64,000 bases of DNA from Breviolum minutum Mf 1.05b.01 (GCA_000507305.1 DF240994.1:29985-93984); one strand, 5' to 3'. Numbered from the stretch's first letter, positions 12,075-24,904 are shown. Numbers and translations are program-made. The notes: a model not told the origin generated them from the letters alone.

Positions 12075-12190
12075 GGATGTCCCAGGAAGTTAGTAAATGG
12101 TTAGTAAATGGGTTATAACCTACTTGTAAATGGGGTATATTGGGGTTATAACCCATTTACTAACAATTTACTAACTTCCATGGACATCCA
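12075..12190. repeat. Fold-back element, family C copy 1
   Basis: GGATGTCCCAGGAAGTTAGTAA at the left is answered by TTACTAACTTCCATGGACATCC at the right. Inner GGTTATAACC palindromes extend the stem. Relatives are at 46670, 53437 and, truncated, 49831. Confidence 0.85.
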
Positions 12191-12324
12191 AGTAGATGAT
12201 TTTCATTTCCCATGTTTGGTGGGATTTGCAGGCCTCGACTCACTCGAAGCTTACCCGAGGCCCCCAAGGTACGCCCGAAAACACCCAAGGGTTCAGGGTT
12301 ACATCCAGGTTGGTGAACCACCCG

Positions 12325-12412
12325 TTGAGGGTAGTTGGTAGTTGAAATCTACCATTATTTACAGGGAATTTTGTGACCCAGGTGGTTGGCCTTGGGATTT
12401 CTTCAGTAGAAA
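12325..12412. repeat. Repeat, family E copy 1
   Basis: A GTAGTTGGTAGTTGAAATC ... CATTATTTACAGG ... GGTGGTTGG ... GGGATTTCTTC order shared with the copies at 18191, 24138 (reverse), 50376 and 52288. Confidence 0.65.
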
Positions 12413-12546
12413 CATTGGTGTTGAAGAAAAATAACACCTTTGGGTGTTGTTGAGCAGAGCAAAATTAAGAAGCAGCTAGTGGAACAATCCTAATTTGTTT
12501 CCTGATGCAAGATCATGATATTTGATAGACAAATAAGGCAAATTGG

Positions 12547-12660
12547 TGTTGATGGTTCAGAAAGCCAGCAAAGGATGTGTAGTTCACTTGTCCCAAATAG
12601 TGATATAAAAGGTGTAAACTAGCTACTGAACAGGTATTTGCCGGATTTCTGAACCATCAA
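12547..12660. repeat. Fold-back element with family E ends
   Basis: TGTTGATGGTTCAGAAAGCC at the left and GGATTTCTGAACCATCAA at the right form an inverted terminal repeat like that of the family E copies. The centre is different. Confidence 0.65.
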
Positions 12661-12996
12661 GATCAAGGGCATGTCACCATGTCCAGAAGGTTTTTCATGT
12701 CGTTTACCCAGATCCTTGAGTGGTTGGAAGATGTTGACGAAGTACTGTACTACTGGTGGCTGGATGATAATGCATCTCCTTATGTCCCCAAAAATTATAG
12801 AGTCCTTGAATCCACAAAAATCACTCGGTTTGGGTATAATTATCTACCCCTCTTCCAGTAGCAGTCACCACCAGGAATGTTACATGTACGAATAGGGAAT
12901 CCCTATAAACCTGAAAAAAATGCCGCTGTTACTGGGTGGGGGGTAGATCAAATTTACATAGTTGAAGATTGTGCCATTGATGTTGATATAATAGCT

Positions 12997-13140
12997 GTTT
13001 CTGGTTCCTTTAATAGGTGGGATCGGTGATATATAATCCCCCAATTGGCGGTATATACCACTTATATACCACTTATATATTGCCTTTTGGGGGGGGGAGG
13101 GTTATATGCTACCTACCACCTATTAGGGGGAACCAGAAAC
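12997..13140. repeat. Fold-back element, family J copy 1
   Basis: GTTTCTGGTTCC...AATAGGTGG at the left is answered by CCACCTATTAGGGGGAACCA ending at 13140. The inside has CCCAATTGGCGGTATATACC and a doubled ACTTATATACC. A related copy is at 49050. Confidence 0.8.
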
Positions 13141-13143
13141 AAC

Positions 13144-13199
13144 CAAGGTTTTCCATCTTTTTGGAATGAATCAAGGTTTTCCATCTTTTTGGAACTTGA
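13144..13199. repeat. 28-bp tandem duplication
   Basis: CAAGGTTTTCCATCTTTTTG occurs twice with a 28-bp period, directly after the preceding fold-back element. Confidence 0.75.
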
Positions 13200-13636
13200 C
13201 TGATATCAACCTCCATGTTTTCCACATTTTTTCCAACTGCGCGAATCTCCCAAAATGGACAGGATCTATTGGAATCGTGGCATCCTTAGCAACAGTTTCA
13301 CTGAGGACCTTTTGAGATTTCAAGATCTTTGATGGATGTGATGCTTCATATGTACAGAATTGTACATGAAATATCTAAGGTTTGATAGTACCGGATGGAT
13401 TTGGAGCTAAGCAAAGTCTTTTTTGTTTTCCCTACTATATGGGGAGCTAAAATAACATACTGTACATGGAGAGCCCGAGACCCAGAACATGCTGCAAATC
13501 CTTTGTTGGATTGGTAGATATTCCTTGCAGTTAAAGACTTCATGTGGTGCCTCCCAAAACATCAAACAAGGGTACCATGAAGACCCCAACCAGGTACCGT
13601 TGGAAAAGTCCTGGAACATGGGACTTGAAGATGATC

Positions 13637-13721
13637 CCATACCATCCATGTATGGTGGATTTTACCTACATTTGGTTGATTTGTATGGTAAATGTAGGTA
13701 TACCATACGTGGATTCTATGG
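13637..13721. repeat. Fold-back element, family D copy 1
   Basis: CCATACCATCCATGTATGGT at the left, then TTTACCTACATTT, answered by AAATGTAGGTATACCATACG and GGATTCTATGG. Other copies are at 44075, 49457, 51858, 61947 and 62812. Confidence 0.75.
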
Positions 13722-13793
13722 GGATATTTTCCTCCAGGGTTCCATGATCTTCTCTTCTGTTTCATTTTCAGGTTTCATGATGTCCATGTTGAG

Positions 13794-13894
13794 CTAGGTG
13801 GTGCTTTCAAATATTTTTTCATGTTCACCCTACTTGGGGAAATTTTCCAATTTGACAAATATTGTTCAAATGGGTTGGTTCAACCACTAGCTAG
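13794..13894. mobile_element. Fold-back element, family A copy 5
   Basis: CTAGGTGGTGCTTTCAAAT at the left; GGGTTGGTTCAACCACTAG with an extra CTAG at the right. TGAG lies just outside both ends. Confidence 0.83.
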
Positions 13895-15548
13895 TGAGTT
13901 TTTTTACATCGCTGAGGTCAGAAAGCACCCTGACTTGTCATGACAATGGTCGTTGGGGATCCTGAAAAGGGCGGCATTGAGGCATGAGTTTTTGTAGTCT
14001 TGAAATATGGCAGCTGTAAAGTGTGAACAAAAGTCAAGATGCCAAACAAAGTGGGAAAAAATGCACCCATGAATTAAATCTAATATCAAACATTGCGCAA
14101 TACAATCAATATCTATCAATGACTCTACACAGACTAATATATGTAGAATGGATTACGTATAGTTACATAGTATTTTGAGGAAACATTCATCGAAAGATCC
14201 AAGTTCTTTTTTCATTTTGTGGATGACTAGGACTTTCGTAGTGGCAACGTACCACAGAAAGCTGAGTTGGTGGTCAATTTCAGCATAACCAATTCTGTGA
14301 TCCCTAAACGGGTAGCTGAACACTATTTGTTTCAGCTGATTTTTTGAACTTTGTACCATGGTAAATCACCATTCAACCACCATTTGGGAGAATGTGTTTT
14401 ACTTTTTCCAGGCATCTTGAGCAAATCCAAATTTTGAAGCATCTAACGGATATTTATGCTCAGTAAAGGAACATGTTTCGCTGAAGATCCTGTTATCCAA
14501 TGGGCATCCGGGATGAGCAGATTCTGGATACTAGATGAGGATCATATGAGCATAAGGAAGCCAAATATGGTAATATATGGATATATCATGATATATCTAT
14601 GATATGTTTATATTCGAAAGAAATATGTGTTCAACCTGAACATGTTTCATCACTTGTTGATTCACTATGTTGTGTCTCGACACAAGCTTTATGTTGTTGG
14701 TTGCCGTGCGGGTGACGGATGAAGTGCTTGAATGAGTGTTATAATTAGTGGTCCAACAATGTCCAATTGATACTAATGCAAACAGTGTTTCAGGATGTTG
14801 GTTTTGATTTCGGTCATTGGGGGGGGAAGGGGGGAAGTTGTGTATTCTCCTGACAACCATTGGGAACCTAAAATATCCCCATACTAAGGCATGTTCCTTT
14901 TCCCTAGGTGGGATATGTGATCGTTCTCTGGAGGGTAAGCATCTGACCTGCCCATACCCCCTCTACATTATAGCATTTGCCCATTTTTCGTGGATCGGGA
15001 ATCGTTTTTTCAATGCGAGGTTTCTTTTGCCCTTCAAGCAAGTCCTGTGTGGCCGTGTGCTCCAAGTGTCAGGCATCTTGGTGTGATTGGAACCTGTTTT
15101 GATTGGTGAATAGCCTCCCAGAGTCTAACATGGTTCACCTGAAAATGGCACCCTGGAATAAACGAGTTTTTTTTTTGGAAAGCATCATTTTCGGATTCCA
15201 TTTGTTCAACTTGGCGAGTGTATATATACATGTACGTATTAGTAATTAACGTTTTATGATGAACCTGGTGAGGAAGGATTTTTTTGGTGAGTTTTCACCT
15301 CCAAAGCATCTCCCTTTTCTGACAAGAATGATTTTTGTATGTAATTTTCAAGTGTGTTTTTTTAATCTATTTTTTATATCAGCACTAATAGATATGATAT
15401 TATATGCATACATGACCATTAGAGATATTTTAGACATGTTCGTCGTTTTTTCAATGAAAAAAATGGCAAGTTTTGGAGTGATTTTTGTTCAATTTCACGA
15501 AGCAGTTCACAACTGGCTGCGTTCAAGTAAGTAGCCCCGAAAACTAAC
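13895..15548. other. Non-coding stretch, nothing recognised
   Basis: Only short frames, none with a recognised domain. A plus-strand frame at 15256-15534 is AT-rich and low in complexity. Confidence 0.4.
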
Positions 15549-15725
15549 GGCTGGATACCCAAAATGATGGGCTTTGGAACATGTATCTCCTTTCAAACAT
15601 GGCGGCTAGGTGGTGGTTTCCCAATATTTTTTATTTTAACCCCTATTTGGGGAAGATTTTCCAAAGGGGTTGAAACCACCTAACTAGGCTGTTTTGGGTA
15701 TCTATCTTAGATTTCAGCGGTGTAA
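15549..15725. repeat. Family H repeat interrupted by a family A element
   Basis: The left part (GGATACCCAAAATGATGG ... GTATCTCCTTTCAAACATGG) and the right part (GTTTTGGGTATC ... GGTGTAACC) match the uninterrupted copy at 17886-17975. The family A element lies between them, with GGCT on both sides. This is a nested insertion. Confidence 0.75.
15606..15687. mobile_element. Fold-back element, family A copy 6 (short, nested)
   Basis: CTAGGTGGTGGTTTCCCAAT to GGGGTTGAAACCACCTAACTAG. About 20 bp of the usual centre (the TTTGACTAATATTTTT block) is missing. It is inserted in a family H repeat. Confidence 0.85.
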
Positions 15726-15997
15726 CCAGCCACATTCGGCAGGAACCGTTTGTCTTATATGATGCCCAGGACTACCCGCGACCGAAACTGCGATGCACTC
15801 GCGAGCTGAAGTCCTTAGAGGTGCCCCCAGCAGATGGGTTGGGATTGGGATTTGGAATAGATGCCCATAGTAATTGGGAAGTCACTTCCAACGATCTTCC
15901 CCAAAGAATTCAGGGTTGACAGAAATCATTTTGATTCACTCAGATTCTTGTAGACACTCACTTGGGAATGCCCCCAATATCCGAATCGAGCCTGGCA

Positions 15998-16110
15998 TTC
16001 TACAACCTCGAAATTCAACATAGATACCACAAGTAGCCATGTTTGAAAGGAGATACATCTTCCAAACCATGATTTTGGTATCTATGTTAAGATGTCCAGG
16101 GTGTAAAAAA
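15998..16110. repeat. Fold-back element, family H copy 2
   Basis: ACAACCTCGAAATTCAACAT...AGATACCA at the left is answered by TGGTATCTATGTTAAGATGT at the right, with GCCATGTTTGAAAGGAGATA inside, as in the copies at 15549 and 17886. A short (CA)n run follows. Confidence 0.75.
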
Positions 16111-16280
16111 CACACACGCACACACACAGCTTTCAGTCAGGAGACAGTTGGATGTACCCCGATCCCAACGAACCCCTTTCGGGAAATTCCTTAAAAAAAA
16201 CGCCCTATATTACGTGGGTATGGCCATGGGTGAAAAAACTTCAAGAATCCCATCCGAGAACACAATCAATACTGGTTGAT

Positions 16281-16371
16281 GGCTTCAACCCAATTTTGAA
16301 AATATTACTGTAGTCAAATTGGAAATCTTCCCCAAATAGGGGTGAAAATTTAAAAAAAATGAAACCACCAA
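16281..16371. mobile_element. Fold-back element, family A copy 7 (reverse orientation)
   Basis: GGCTTCAACCCAATTTTGAA at the left to AAAAATGAAACCACCAAGG at the right: the family read on the opposite strand, including the CTTCCCC...GGGGTGAA block. Confidence 0.78.
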
Positions 16372-16575
16372 GGAGATTCCAAGTATCCATCATTTGCAAC
16401 GCCATTAAACCGGCTGCGGTTTCACCTTGAGGCGGTACAAACACCGTTGGAGGCGACGTTTTACGACGAGGCCATGGGAGTTCGAGCAATGAAAAGAAGG
16501 TTCACCTGGTTGTTTTCCGGGTTTATAGAGATTATACTACCCAGTTAATTATTGTGGGATTATGATAAACCATAG

Positions 16576-16640
16576 TAAAGGATCCAAATGAAACAACCAG
16601 GATCAGAGAAAGTAAGATGTGTTTTTTTTTTTTCGTGGCT
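16576..16640. repeat. Dispersed repeat, family K copy 2
   Basis: GGATCC...AAACAACCAGGATCAGAGAAAG, a T run, then CGTGGCTCG, as at 10369 and 63533. Confidence 0.6.
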
Positions 16641-17093
16641 CGTTTGGGATGACTTTCTGCCCAGGGACCCAGTTGGAGTAAACATGGTCAATCATCCGTA
16701 ATGGATGTATGCGAAATGATTGGGGTGGATAGATGACTGCATCCACTTGGCAAAATTGCACATGGGAATCCCAAAATGTCACAGAGTTAATTGAAATGAG
16801 GATTTTGAGAAATTTGACTTCCTAGCTTTGGAACTAAGGATCGCCAGGTACTGCAAGGCACCAACAATATGCATGTGCGATGTTTCCTTATTGTCTACCA
16901 GTGGTCGCCACTATAGAATTCATACAACGGTATAAGCAGATCGTAAAATTTGCATGTGTATCTTACTGTATCCTGGAACCCCAAACAACTAGTTGCAAGT
17001 GGATGTTTGGTCAAACAACCATTTCCCCATCTAAACATTTGAAATCATCCAGTTGAAACCAACCATTTATAAGTGGGATGTTTCAGGTTCCAG

Positions 17094-17204
17094 GTATACA
17101 CCCCCGAAATTTAACATGGAACCTGAAAATAATGGTTTGGAAGATGATTTTCCTTTTCCAGGGGTGTATTCTCAGGTTCCATGTTAAACTTCAGGGGTGT
17201 ATAC
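17094..17204. repeat. Fold-back element, family G copy 2
   Basis: GTATACACCCCCGAAATTTA...ACATGGAACCTGA at the left and its near-exact reverse complement ending in GGGGTGTATAC at the right, arms about 33 bp. Close relatives are at 49554, 54121 and 61727. Confidence 0.88.
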
Positions 17205-17885
17205 ATCATTATCCGAACGGTTCACTGCAAGCGATAAGGATGTGTCTCCCAAGACCATCGCGGGATCTTTTCGTTACCCTTTTCGTCCAGAGTTGCTCGA
17301 GGCAGAGGCGCCAAGCCGGTTGGAACTAATGGAGGTTGTGATGTAATTCTCACTTATCCAAACCCAACTTTTTTAACTTTGGGGTAGTACATAAAATGGT
17401 TCCCCAAAAAAGTTAAACTTTTTATTTCAATTGAGTTTGGAGAGGTGAGAATTGATGGTCCAACATTTTGGGATGAGTCACAGCCTCTTCATGAAGAGAT
17501 ACTGTTGATTTTTTCAGACATCCCTAGGCCAAGCACCGTTTTGGATGTATGAAACTTTGAATATAATGGGATCAATTAGATATCAACTGGTGCATAATTG
17601 CTTCCATCAACAGTAGGTCTGGATGTATGCAACCCAGAAATCATACCCGCACCAGTGATGCCAGGCGATTTTTGGTGTGCAAAAATGGCAAAGGTTGGAA
17701 CTTCCAAGCAAGCTACAAATGGATGAATAAGTTGAATTTCAGGAAGAGTTTCCAACATGCTGCATCAATTGAAATGTGTACGACACTTTGCTCAATTATT
17801 CAAACAGATTTCAAATAGTAGGTTCAAATAGGAATTCTGAGAGGGCAGCGTGGAAAAGAACTAGCGAATAATACGTTCGTGACGT

Positions 17886-17975
17886 AACATAGATGCCAAA
17901 CATGATGGTTTGCAAAATGTATCCCCTTTCAAACATGGCTATTTTGGGTATCCAGGTTGGTTTTCGGGGGTGTAA
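17886..17975. repeat. Family H copy 3 (uninterrupted)
   Basis: ACATAGATGCCAAACATGAT...CCCCTTTCAAACATGGC...TATTTTGGGTATCCAGG...GGGTGTAATCC. It is the reference for the nested copy at 15549. Confidence 0.7.
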
Positions 17976-18190
17976 TCCCGGAAAGCACATCCCGTGGGAA
18001 AGGAGTCACCTTTTCCACGGCCCATTATTTTTGGGTATCCCCCAGTCCCATGGATCCCAAAGCCCGGGCTACTTTTGTGTCAACATGTTGCCACGATACA
18101 AAACTACCCGACTCTCAGCTAAGTGGAGTACATCATCCCATGTTATTATATTATGTACGGCACTGGAAAAATTGATGGAACAAATCCGGC

Positions 18191-18277
18191 GTTCACCAGT
18201 TGAGGTTGGTAGTTCATCCCATTATTTACAGGCTTTTATACATCCGAGGTGGTTGTTTGGGATTTCTTCCATCAACG
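18191..18277. repeat. Repeat, family E copy 2
   Basis: GTTCACCAGTTGAGGTTGGT...CATTATTTACAGGCTTTTAT...GGTGGTTGTTTGGGATTTC...CATCAACGG. It closely matches the copies at 52288 and 50376. Confidence 0.72.
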
Positions 18278-21200
18278 GTATGGAACATAAACATGTCCCC
18301 TTTGGGAAAGAGAACATCATTTTTACATCATATTCACAAGATCATTAATTTGGGTGTTAATGTGAAAATTCTAGGGTGTATCATATCCTTAGCAGTTTTT
18401 GACATCTTCAACTGATGTGTTTTTTTCCAATCCATGCCTTTTTGGTGTTCCATACCTTTTGGTAAGTTTTTGGTTGGCATAACGGCAGAAGACGTACATA
18501 TTTATATATAGTCTATTATGTTGAATGCATAGACGCCTGCTTGTGTGCGGATTCAGATATGTTCATTTACCTTACATTTACTGTTTGTACCATATAGTAT
18601 ACATGCTCAACAATTCTGTGTGCTCCAAACCCTTGATCATCGAAAGCGTTGCCGCAACAGCACCAGGCTTTTGCGTTATGTTGGTCCTCTGAGGACCTAC
18701 TTGAGCTGAGTTGATGGTCGATGACATGGTGATTTACTGGTTGGTTTTTTTCCCCCAAAATGGTGGTGAAAAGTAAGGGAGATCTCCCCAAAATGCCCTT
18801 AATTCAAGTTTAGGGATTATAGTAATTTGTTCAGAATCTTATCAAAAAGATCTCCAACCACTGCTAGGGTTGATGAATTATTTGTAGATGTACTTAGATC
18901 ATCTCAGATTTTATGATACCTTTTGTTGAGCCCTTTCTAACAAGATGTTTTGCCATGGTTTGTGGCCAGCAAATGACGGAAGGACGGTACTCAAAGACTT
19001 CACAGAAGAATGTGACTGTTGATGCACGAAATCTATAAGTATCCGTTGTAAATAGTGGGTTTGCAAAAGGCAATGAAAAGATGGAAGAGGTTTACAACGA
19101 AAGATTCGGCAACAGTGTATGCACTGCAAACCAGCCTCCACAAATCATGCTGAAGCTGACAAGGAAACGGTTGTTGAAAGAAAAAAGAGCAGCAGTGGTT
19201 CATAACAATGATAGAAGGCCTGCATTTTTTTCCCCATTGCATGTCGGTTTCATCATTTTTCATGACTTCCTTCAGAGATGGAATGCATGGGCGGAAACCA
19301 ACCTCAAAGGTGTTCACCTTGCCGAGCGCAAAGACCATGTTCATTTGCACGGTGGCTCCCTGTTTTTTGTTAAATGAAAAGGAGGTGACAGAGTCAAGGG
19401 ATTATTAAATTACCCATTTGCGGGGAATCAATCAAGCAGCAAATGTATGGTCATGTTCAGGGATTTCCCCGGTCAAAATGTACATACGTGTCACGGGTTG
19501 GTAATATAATGATCCCTTGCAGTTTCTATAGACATTGCTTAGGATGGATCTGTTTCCTTAAATTAGCAAACCACAATGAGGAGCAGCAAACCATCCAGCA
19601 AAAACCATCACCCTGGGGTGGATCCATGGTAGCAGTTCTCGAGGAGCAGGGCAATGGCAAAGCCTCCCCTTCCATCGTGACGTAGGGATGAACTCAGCAA
19701 TGGGGGGGGTTGCGGATGTCAGCTGGGGAAAAATAGATTTTGTGAATTCGACAGATGTCACCGTCACCCTCAAAGATTCGTGGTGGAGTGGGATGGTCAA
19801 AGATTTTCAAAATAAGTATATGACATATTTCACAAGCAAAGGTGCTGCGACCTTGATTGTTTGTAATATTGTTTCATGGATTCAAAAAGTAATTGGTCCC
19901 TTCCACACATGAAAGAACAGGATCGACACGTGGAGATAAGTTTTTACTCATCGTTTAAGGGTTTCACTGTTCATTTTCATGATACATACTGCATATATAT
20001 ATGATATATGTACAGTATAATAACATATGTCCTAAAACAATGCGAACAAAATCATCGAAAAAAAACATCGGTTTATTTCAAGTTGCATCAACTTTCACCA
20101 CAGATTTTCTCTCAGTTTCTTGGGGAAACTTCCTGAAAAACGTCCTGAGGTGGATACGTCAAGTGTCCGATGCAGAGCCATCCTTGACTGTACCGTCCCG
20201 CGGCTGATGGTAAGCAGCTATATTGGGATGACTGTTTGGCGAAGATTACTGTACATATTAGGGTTTTTGCTGAACGTATACGAGATATTGAATGAACAAT
20301 GTATATACTGTTTTTTTTGTGTGACATGTTTTTCTGGAAAGCTGAAATGGTAACTGATTACAAGCACCACCCCTACAAGAACACTTCGACTTAGTCAAGT
20401 TTTGAGCTCGAAGCAAGCTCTTTCATATCGAAAAGGGGAATGATCTCGCATTCAGAATGTTGATTCACAACCAGTCCAATGCCAGTTGTTGTTGCAAGCC
20501 TTTTAAGATTAGAGAATGTGCATGATTTCTTGTCCCTGCTCCCTTTTGCAGAGCGGTTTGCATTCCATGCTTGAGTTTTTTTCATGATTCCGATCTCAAG
20601 TGTTTCTGTTTCCAAACACACCTTTCCATTAAGCATGAAGCATATTGAAGCATATGAGCGCCCGCCAAAACCTCCGACATTTTGGAACAGTTACACCAGG
20701 ACATTGATACTTGATACTATCATGAAACTCTCAGGAACGATAGGGGTGACACAAAAAACGATGACTTTTGATACACATGTTTGCCTGATTTTATTACGCA
20801 CATTAAATCCTCAGGAACGATGAGGGACACACAAAAAACGATGACCATTTCAGCCACGTCCTTTCGCGGATGTAATAGGTTTAGTCCGTTGCTCATATCC
20901 TGTTTCATCCAGTCCATGTGTTTTTGTTGACATGTTCAACCTCAACCATTATGAGCAGGACAAAAACCAACCAGCCGGCTTAGCATCATGGCTTTCATGA
21001 AGTCTTTAACGGGTCGATCCCGATCCCAAAGGACTGGGACAAGCTTCAAGGAAGGAAGTCATTTTCAGCTGGTCGGGGGTGCCCGGTTGTTGGTATCCTA
21101 TGATATTATTCCGCCTTGGGTTCCTATATGATGGCCGGGTTCAAAAGAAACAACGGCGGAGAAACATGTTTGAAAGGTAGTAGAAGGTGCTCATGTTAAT

Positions 21201-21483
21201 GAATTTTGGTTTGGTGAGAGGAGAAAATAACAGGTTGGACATGATGAAACTTGATTATTTGACAGGCATTTTTTGATGAGATGATGGCCGATGGTACTAA
21301 AATTGTGTTGTTATTGATGGACAAAATCCTGCGACAATGGTCAACCCCGCAAATCAGGCATCGGAATGGTCGTTCATGTTCGCTTAGTGAATGTGTTGTC
21401 TTTTATGGACTGTTTTTGAAGGTCCGACAAAGAGATACGTCGGAAGTTTCATATTGGACAACTCCCAATATTTTACATGATAC
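18278..21483. other. Non-coding stretch with many short frames, no gene recognised
   Basis: Several short frames around 19080-19380 and 19600-19910 are open on both strands, with no recognised domain. An imperfect direct repeat lies at 20730-20845. None of the fold-back families was recognised here. Small exons are possible. Confidence 0.35.
20730..20845. repeat. Imperfect direct repeat, 80-bp spacing
   Basis: CTCAGGAACGAT followed by ACACAAAAAACGATGAC occurs at 20730-20765 and again at 20810-20845. Confidence 0.75.
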
Positions 21484-21580
21484 CTAGGTGGTGGTTTCAA
21501 ATATTTTTCATGTTCACCCCTACTTGGGGAAATGATCCAATTTGACCAATATTTTTCAAATTGGTTGAAACCGAAACTAA
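21484..21580. mobile_element. Fold-back element, family A copy 8
   Basis: The left end is a consensus CTAGGTGGTGGTTTCAAAT with a canonical centre. The right terminus (TTGGTTGAAACCGAAACTAA) is diverged. Confidence 0.85.
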
Positions 21581-23571
21581 CAACAGCAAGTTAGAAATTC
21601 CAATGGGACTGGAAGATTTTCCATCATTTTCCAAAATTTGGAGGCTGCAAAAAGGCTATTGACTGCCTGGAGAAATCCACAAAAATCCAAGGAATAAAAT
21701 CTCCGCCCGACCCATCCCTGAGGTGGTTTTGGATCAAATCCCGGAGGTGCTTTCCGCGTACCTTACGGGTCGTTGTTTGAAGCGAGGCCGAGTTTTTTTA
21801 GGCGCATGAAAAAAAAACCTCTGAAGGACATGAAGAGTTAGATGAAATTCGTTTCTTTTTTGGGGGGACGACTCATTTCAGATGAAGGCCCAACATCTAA
21901 TTTTTGTGTGACTTGATCTCATGTATTTCGGCCAAGTGCTGTGTGATTGTTGAGTTTTGTTGGAGAGGAAGGTGTTGCTAGTTGTTTTTTGGTGCTTGCA
22001 AAAATTATACAAGATCTGTATACTGCAATTAATGTCTATTCTTCACCCAAGTTATCCTATGTTTATATCATTTATATACATTTTATATACTGTACTGTAG
22101 ATCTACTGCACCCAATGACAATGAGATGTCTTTTGAGCAAGACGAAACCCACCAATCAGATTCATCATGCTTGATGGTGCTTCCGGGGTGTTCCGCGACA
22201 ACATGGCCTGGAGAACTCATTCTATTATTTTTCGATGGAGTGGACCACTTAGAAAGATAGCTATTTAATTTTCAACATGCTTTGGAACTACCAACCTCCC
22301 AATAACATTGGCAAATGCAGGTTTAGTTCGGGATCGACAACTAAAATATACAAATATATGTATATATATATTTATGTACATACATATATATATATATATA
22401 CAGGTCTTGGTGGTGACTAGCATCCTGCGGCTCGTGGGGTAGATCCAACGCCATCTTTCAACACTCAACATGCCTCATTGGTAGGAGGAAGACCCAATGG
22501 AGGCAGTTGTACCATATTCCCAAACGCTTCCCATGTCCCATTAAGGGAATGGTCGGGAGTCGGGACCCACCTTTGGGGTGTGTTCATAGAAATTGGTGTT
22601 GATTGTTGCCTTCAAAAAAAAACGTTCTTAGCATTTTATCCAATGAAGTTTTACCTAGCTGTATATACTCGTAGTTGTTTTGTTTTTTTTCTTTACTCCG
22701 CCTATACATATATAAGTTACATACCTATATATATGTATATATATATATGTATCTATGATGTATACAGTTTGTTTTCTCTATGATACGGTTTGGGCATTGT
22801 ATTTTTCGAGGAGCCGACGGATGCGCTATGCCAAGAGAAAGTGGTCCGAAGCACAGCGTCACTTTAAAGGAGGTCTTCTCAGGGGAATCTCCACGTTCAA
22901 GGAGGGCTTTTTTTCAGGGGCAAACGATCCCCAAAGGATAACATTAAACCATGAGTTTTGTGTTTAGGGTTGCAGATTTCTGATTCACCCAGATACATGA
23001 CCTGGTTGCTGGCGAATTTCATGAAAAGCTTAGGAGCTAAAAGAAAATCCTGCAGACTGACAGTCGTTTACATCATTTTTGTATGTCAAGATGTTGCAAG
23101 TATATCATATTCAGTGATCCATTGATTTCATTGCGTGTTTGGATTCTTTTGCCGTTGACAACTGCTTGAACCCTTGCAAGAATGATTGCAGGATCTATGT
23201 CTAAGTGCGAAAGGATTGCAAGTTGAACGTGCAACTACCGAATCAGTTTTTTGTTGTTGGGTTTCATTTTTGAATTCATTAGATTTATCATGGTCTAAAC
23301 TCCTTTGCATCACCTTCCCCTTGAATCTCTAGGTATGGGATGACCATTTTCCCTTACAATGTTAGACAATGGCATAGATAGCAGAGATTTGGGGGACCAC
23401 AGATTCCAGTCACTTCCAATCATCCAGCTGGGTATGAAAGCAATTTTCAGTCATACCGTCATACAGTTATACCGCTTCAACCAACTAGGAACCCCCAAAT
23501 CCACTACAGAAACCACCATGACCACCACTATGGATCCTTTTCATGGATGTATAAATGAGTTCTGAGTTGTA
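21581..23571. other. Non-coding stretch with AT microsatellites
   Basis: TATATA-type tracts near 22340-22400 and 22700-22750. No recognised gene or fold-back family member. Confidence 0.45.
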
Positions 23572-23670
23572 CTAGGTGGTGGTTTCAAATATTTTTTATT
23601 TTCACCCCTACTTGGGGAAATGATCAAATTTGACTAATATATTTCAAGTGGGTTGAAACCACCAACCAGT
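23572..23670. mobile_element. Fold-back element, family A copy 9
   Basis: CTAGGTGGTGGTTTCAAAT to GGGTTGAAACCACCAACCAG. TGTA lies immediately outside both ends, a possible 4-bp duplication. Confidence 0.87.
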
Positions 23671-24137
23671 GTATATAATATTTATATATATATATATACA
23701 TACACACAACACAGACCGAGTTGAGTCATACCCCAATTGGATCCCTTCATCCCCTTTAGGTGGCTACAGCAGCTGTGTTAGGGGAACTCGGGGTTTTGTG
23801 GAGTCAAAAAAAGGCTTTTGTGGGCAATAGAGATTGCAAAAAAATGGTGGATTTCAAATGGGATGTGGGTAAAACCATAAAAAAAACAAGGGGTGGTTGG
23901 AAATCATCATTTGGTTCAAGGATCAAAACATCCTATGTTCACTTCGTTAAACAAAGGCATGGTCCAAAGTGCATGGGTTGTTTATACTTCATGCAGATTG
24001 ATGAGAAGGTGGGTTGTTCAAGGACAACTTGTGAATGTCTCATTTACGGATGTCAGCAATATACCTACATAAGGCATATTATGTTTAAAGCTTATCATAG
24101 GGTAGAAACAAATATTCTATATTCAATACTATTTGAT

Positions 24138-24240
24138 GCTTCAGAAATCCCAAACAACCACCTGGAATGTATAAAACCCCTGTTAAATAATGGGATAAAC
24201 TACCAGCCTCAACTGGTGAGTTTGCCAGATTTCTGAATCA
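24138..24240. repeat. Repeat, family E copy 3 (reverse orientation)
   Basis: TTCAGAAATCCCAAACAACC...TATAAAACCCCTG...AATGGGATAAACTACCAGCC...GATTTCTGAATC. It is the reverse complement of the copy at 52288 and forms the last part of an otherwise doubtful open frame. Confidence 0.72.
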
Positions 24241-24889
24241 CCTTCAGACTTGGAGGTTGGTAAATTCTCCGTGAAAGACCTGGGCGATTCAGTGAGAATT
24301 CCCAAGATCACCTGCAAAATACACTGCCAAAAGCCAATATGGATCCTAAGATTTGGAATTTAAAGAAAAACATGCATATGTTTGCCTTTCAACAAAAAAT
24401 ATGATGGATTTGGAGATTATATAATAGTGTCCATTTTTTGGGGTGGTGGTGGTGGATTTTGGGACTGTAAGATTTCCAGGTAGGACCCTATACCTCCTGA
24501 GAACTTCGCGAGGTTAGATCATTGGCAGCCGCAGATTTTGGAAGCAAGTTTGAGCTTTCAGGACGACCCAACGGGTAATTTTTTTTTCCGCACTTTTTGC
24601 GGGTGTTGGTTGGTTTTTTCACTGCGTTTTTTGCATGGAAAAACTTGAAACATGGCATTTGTTTTTCGAAAACTTTTGAGTTTTCCAATTAGGAAATTGG
24701 ATTTGGAAACGGTCAATGTTCGACTACCATGATAGTTTACTGGTGTGCACCAAGAATTATACTTTTTAGATTTTGAATCATAGCCTGAAAGGAAATGAAT
24801 GACGAAAAGACACTGGGCAAAACTTATATGCATTGAAAAAAGAAGAATGGATCCGTATATTAATCTATAATACTTAATAGATACATCTA
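24241..24889. other. Flank upstream of the retrotransposon, nothing recognised
   Basis: No open frame of interest; contains a GGT-repeat run near 24442-24452. Together with the DNA after 36195 this forms the pre-insertion locus. Confidence 0.45.
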
Positions 24890-24904
24890 CCCTGTGATAT
24901 TGGG
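24890..24904. repeat. Target-site duplication, left copy
   Basis: CCCTGTGATATTGGG, identical to 36181-36195. It marks the 5' boundary of the LINE insertion. A perfect 15-bp match directly after the 3' A tail is typical of target-primed reverse transcription. Confidence 0.93.

Noticed and set aside
23760-24236. 158-residue plus-strand ORF
   Set aside because: The start is GTG and the last third translates a reverse family E repeat, so it is probably not a gene.
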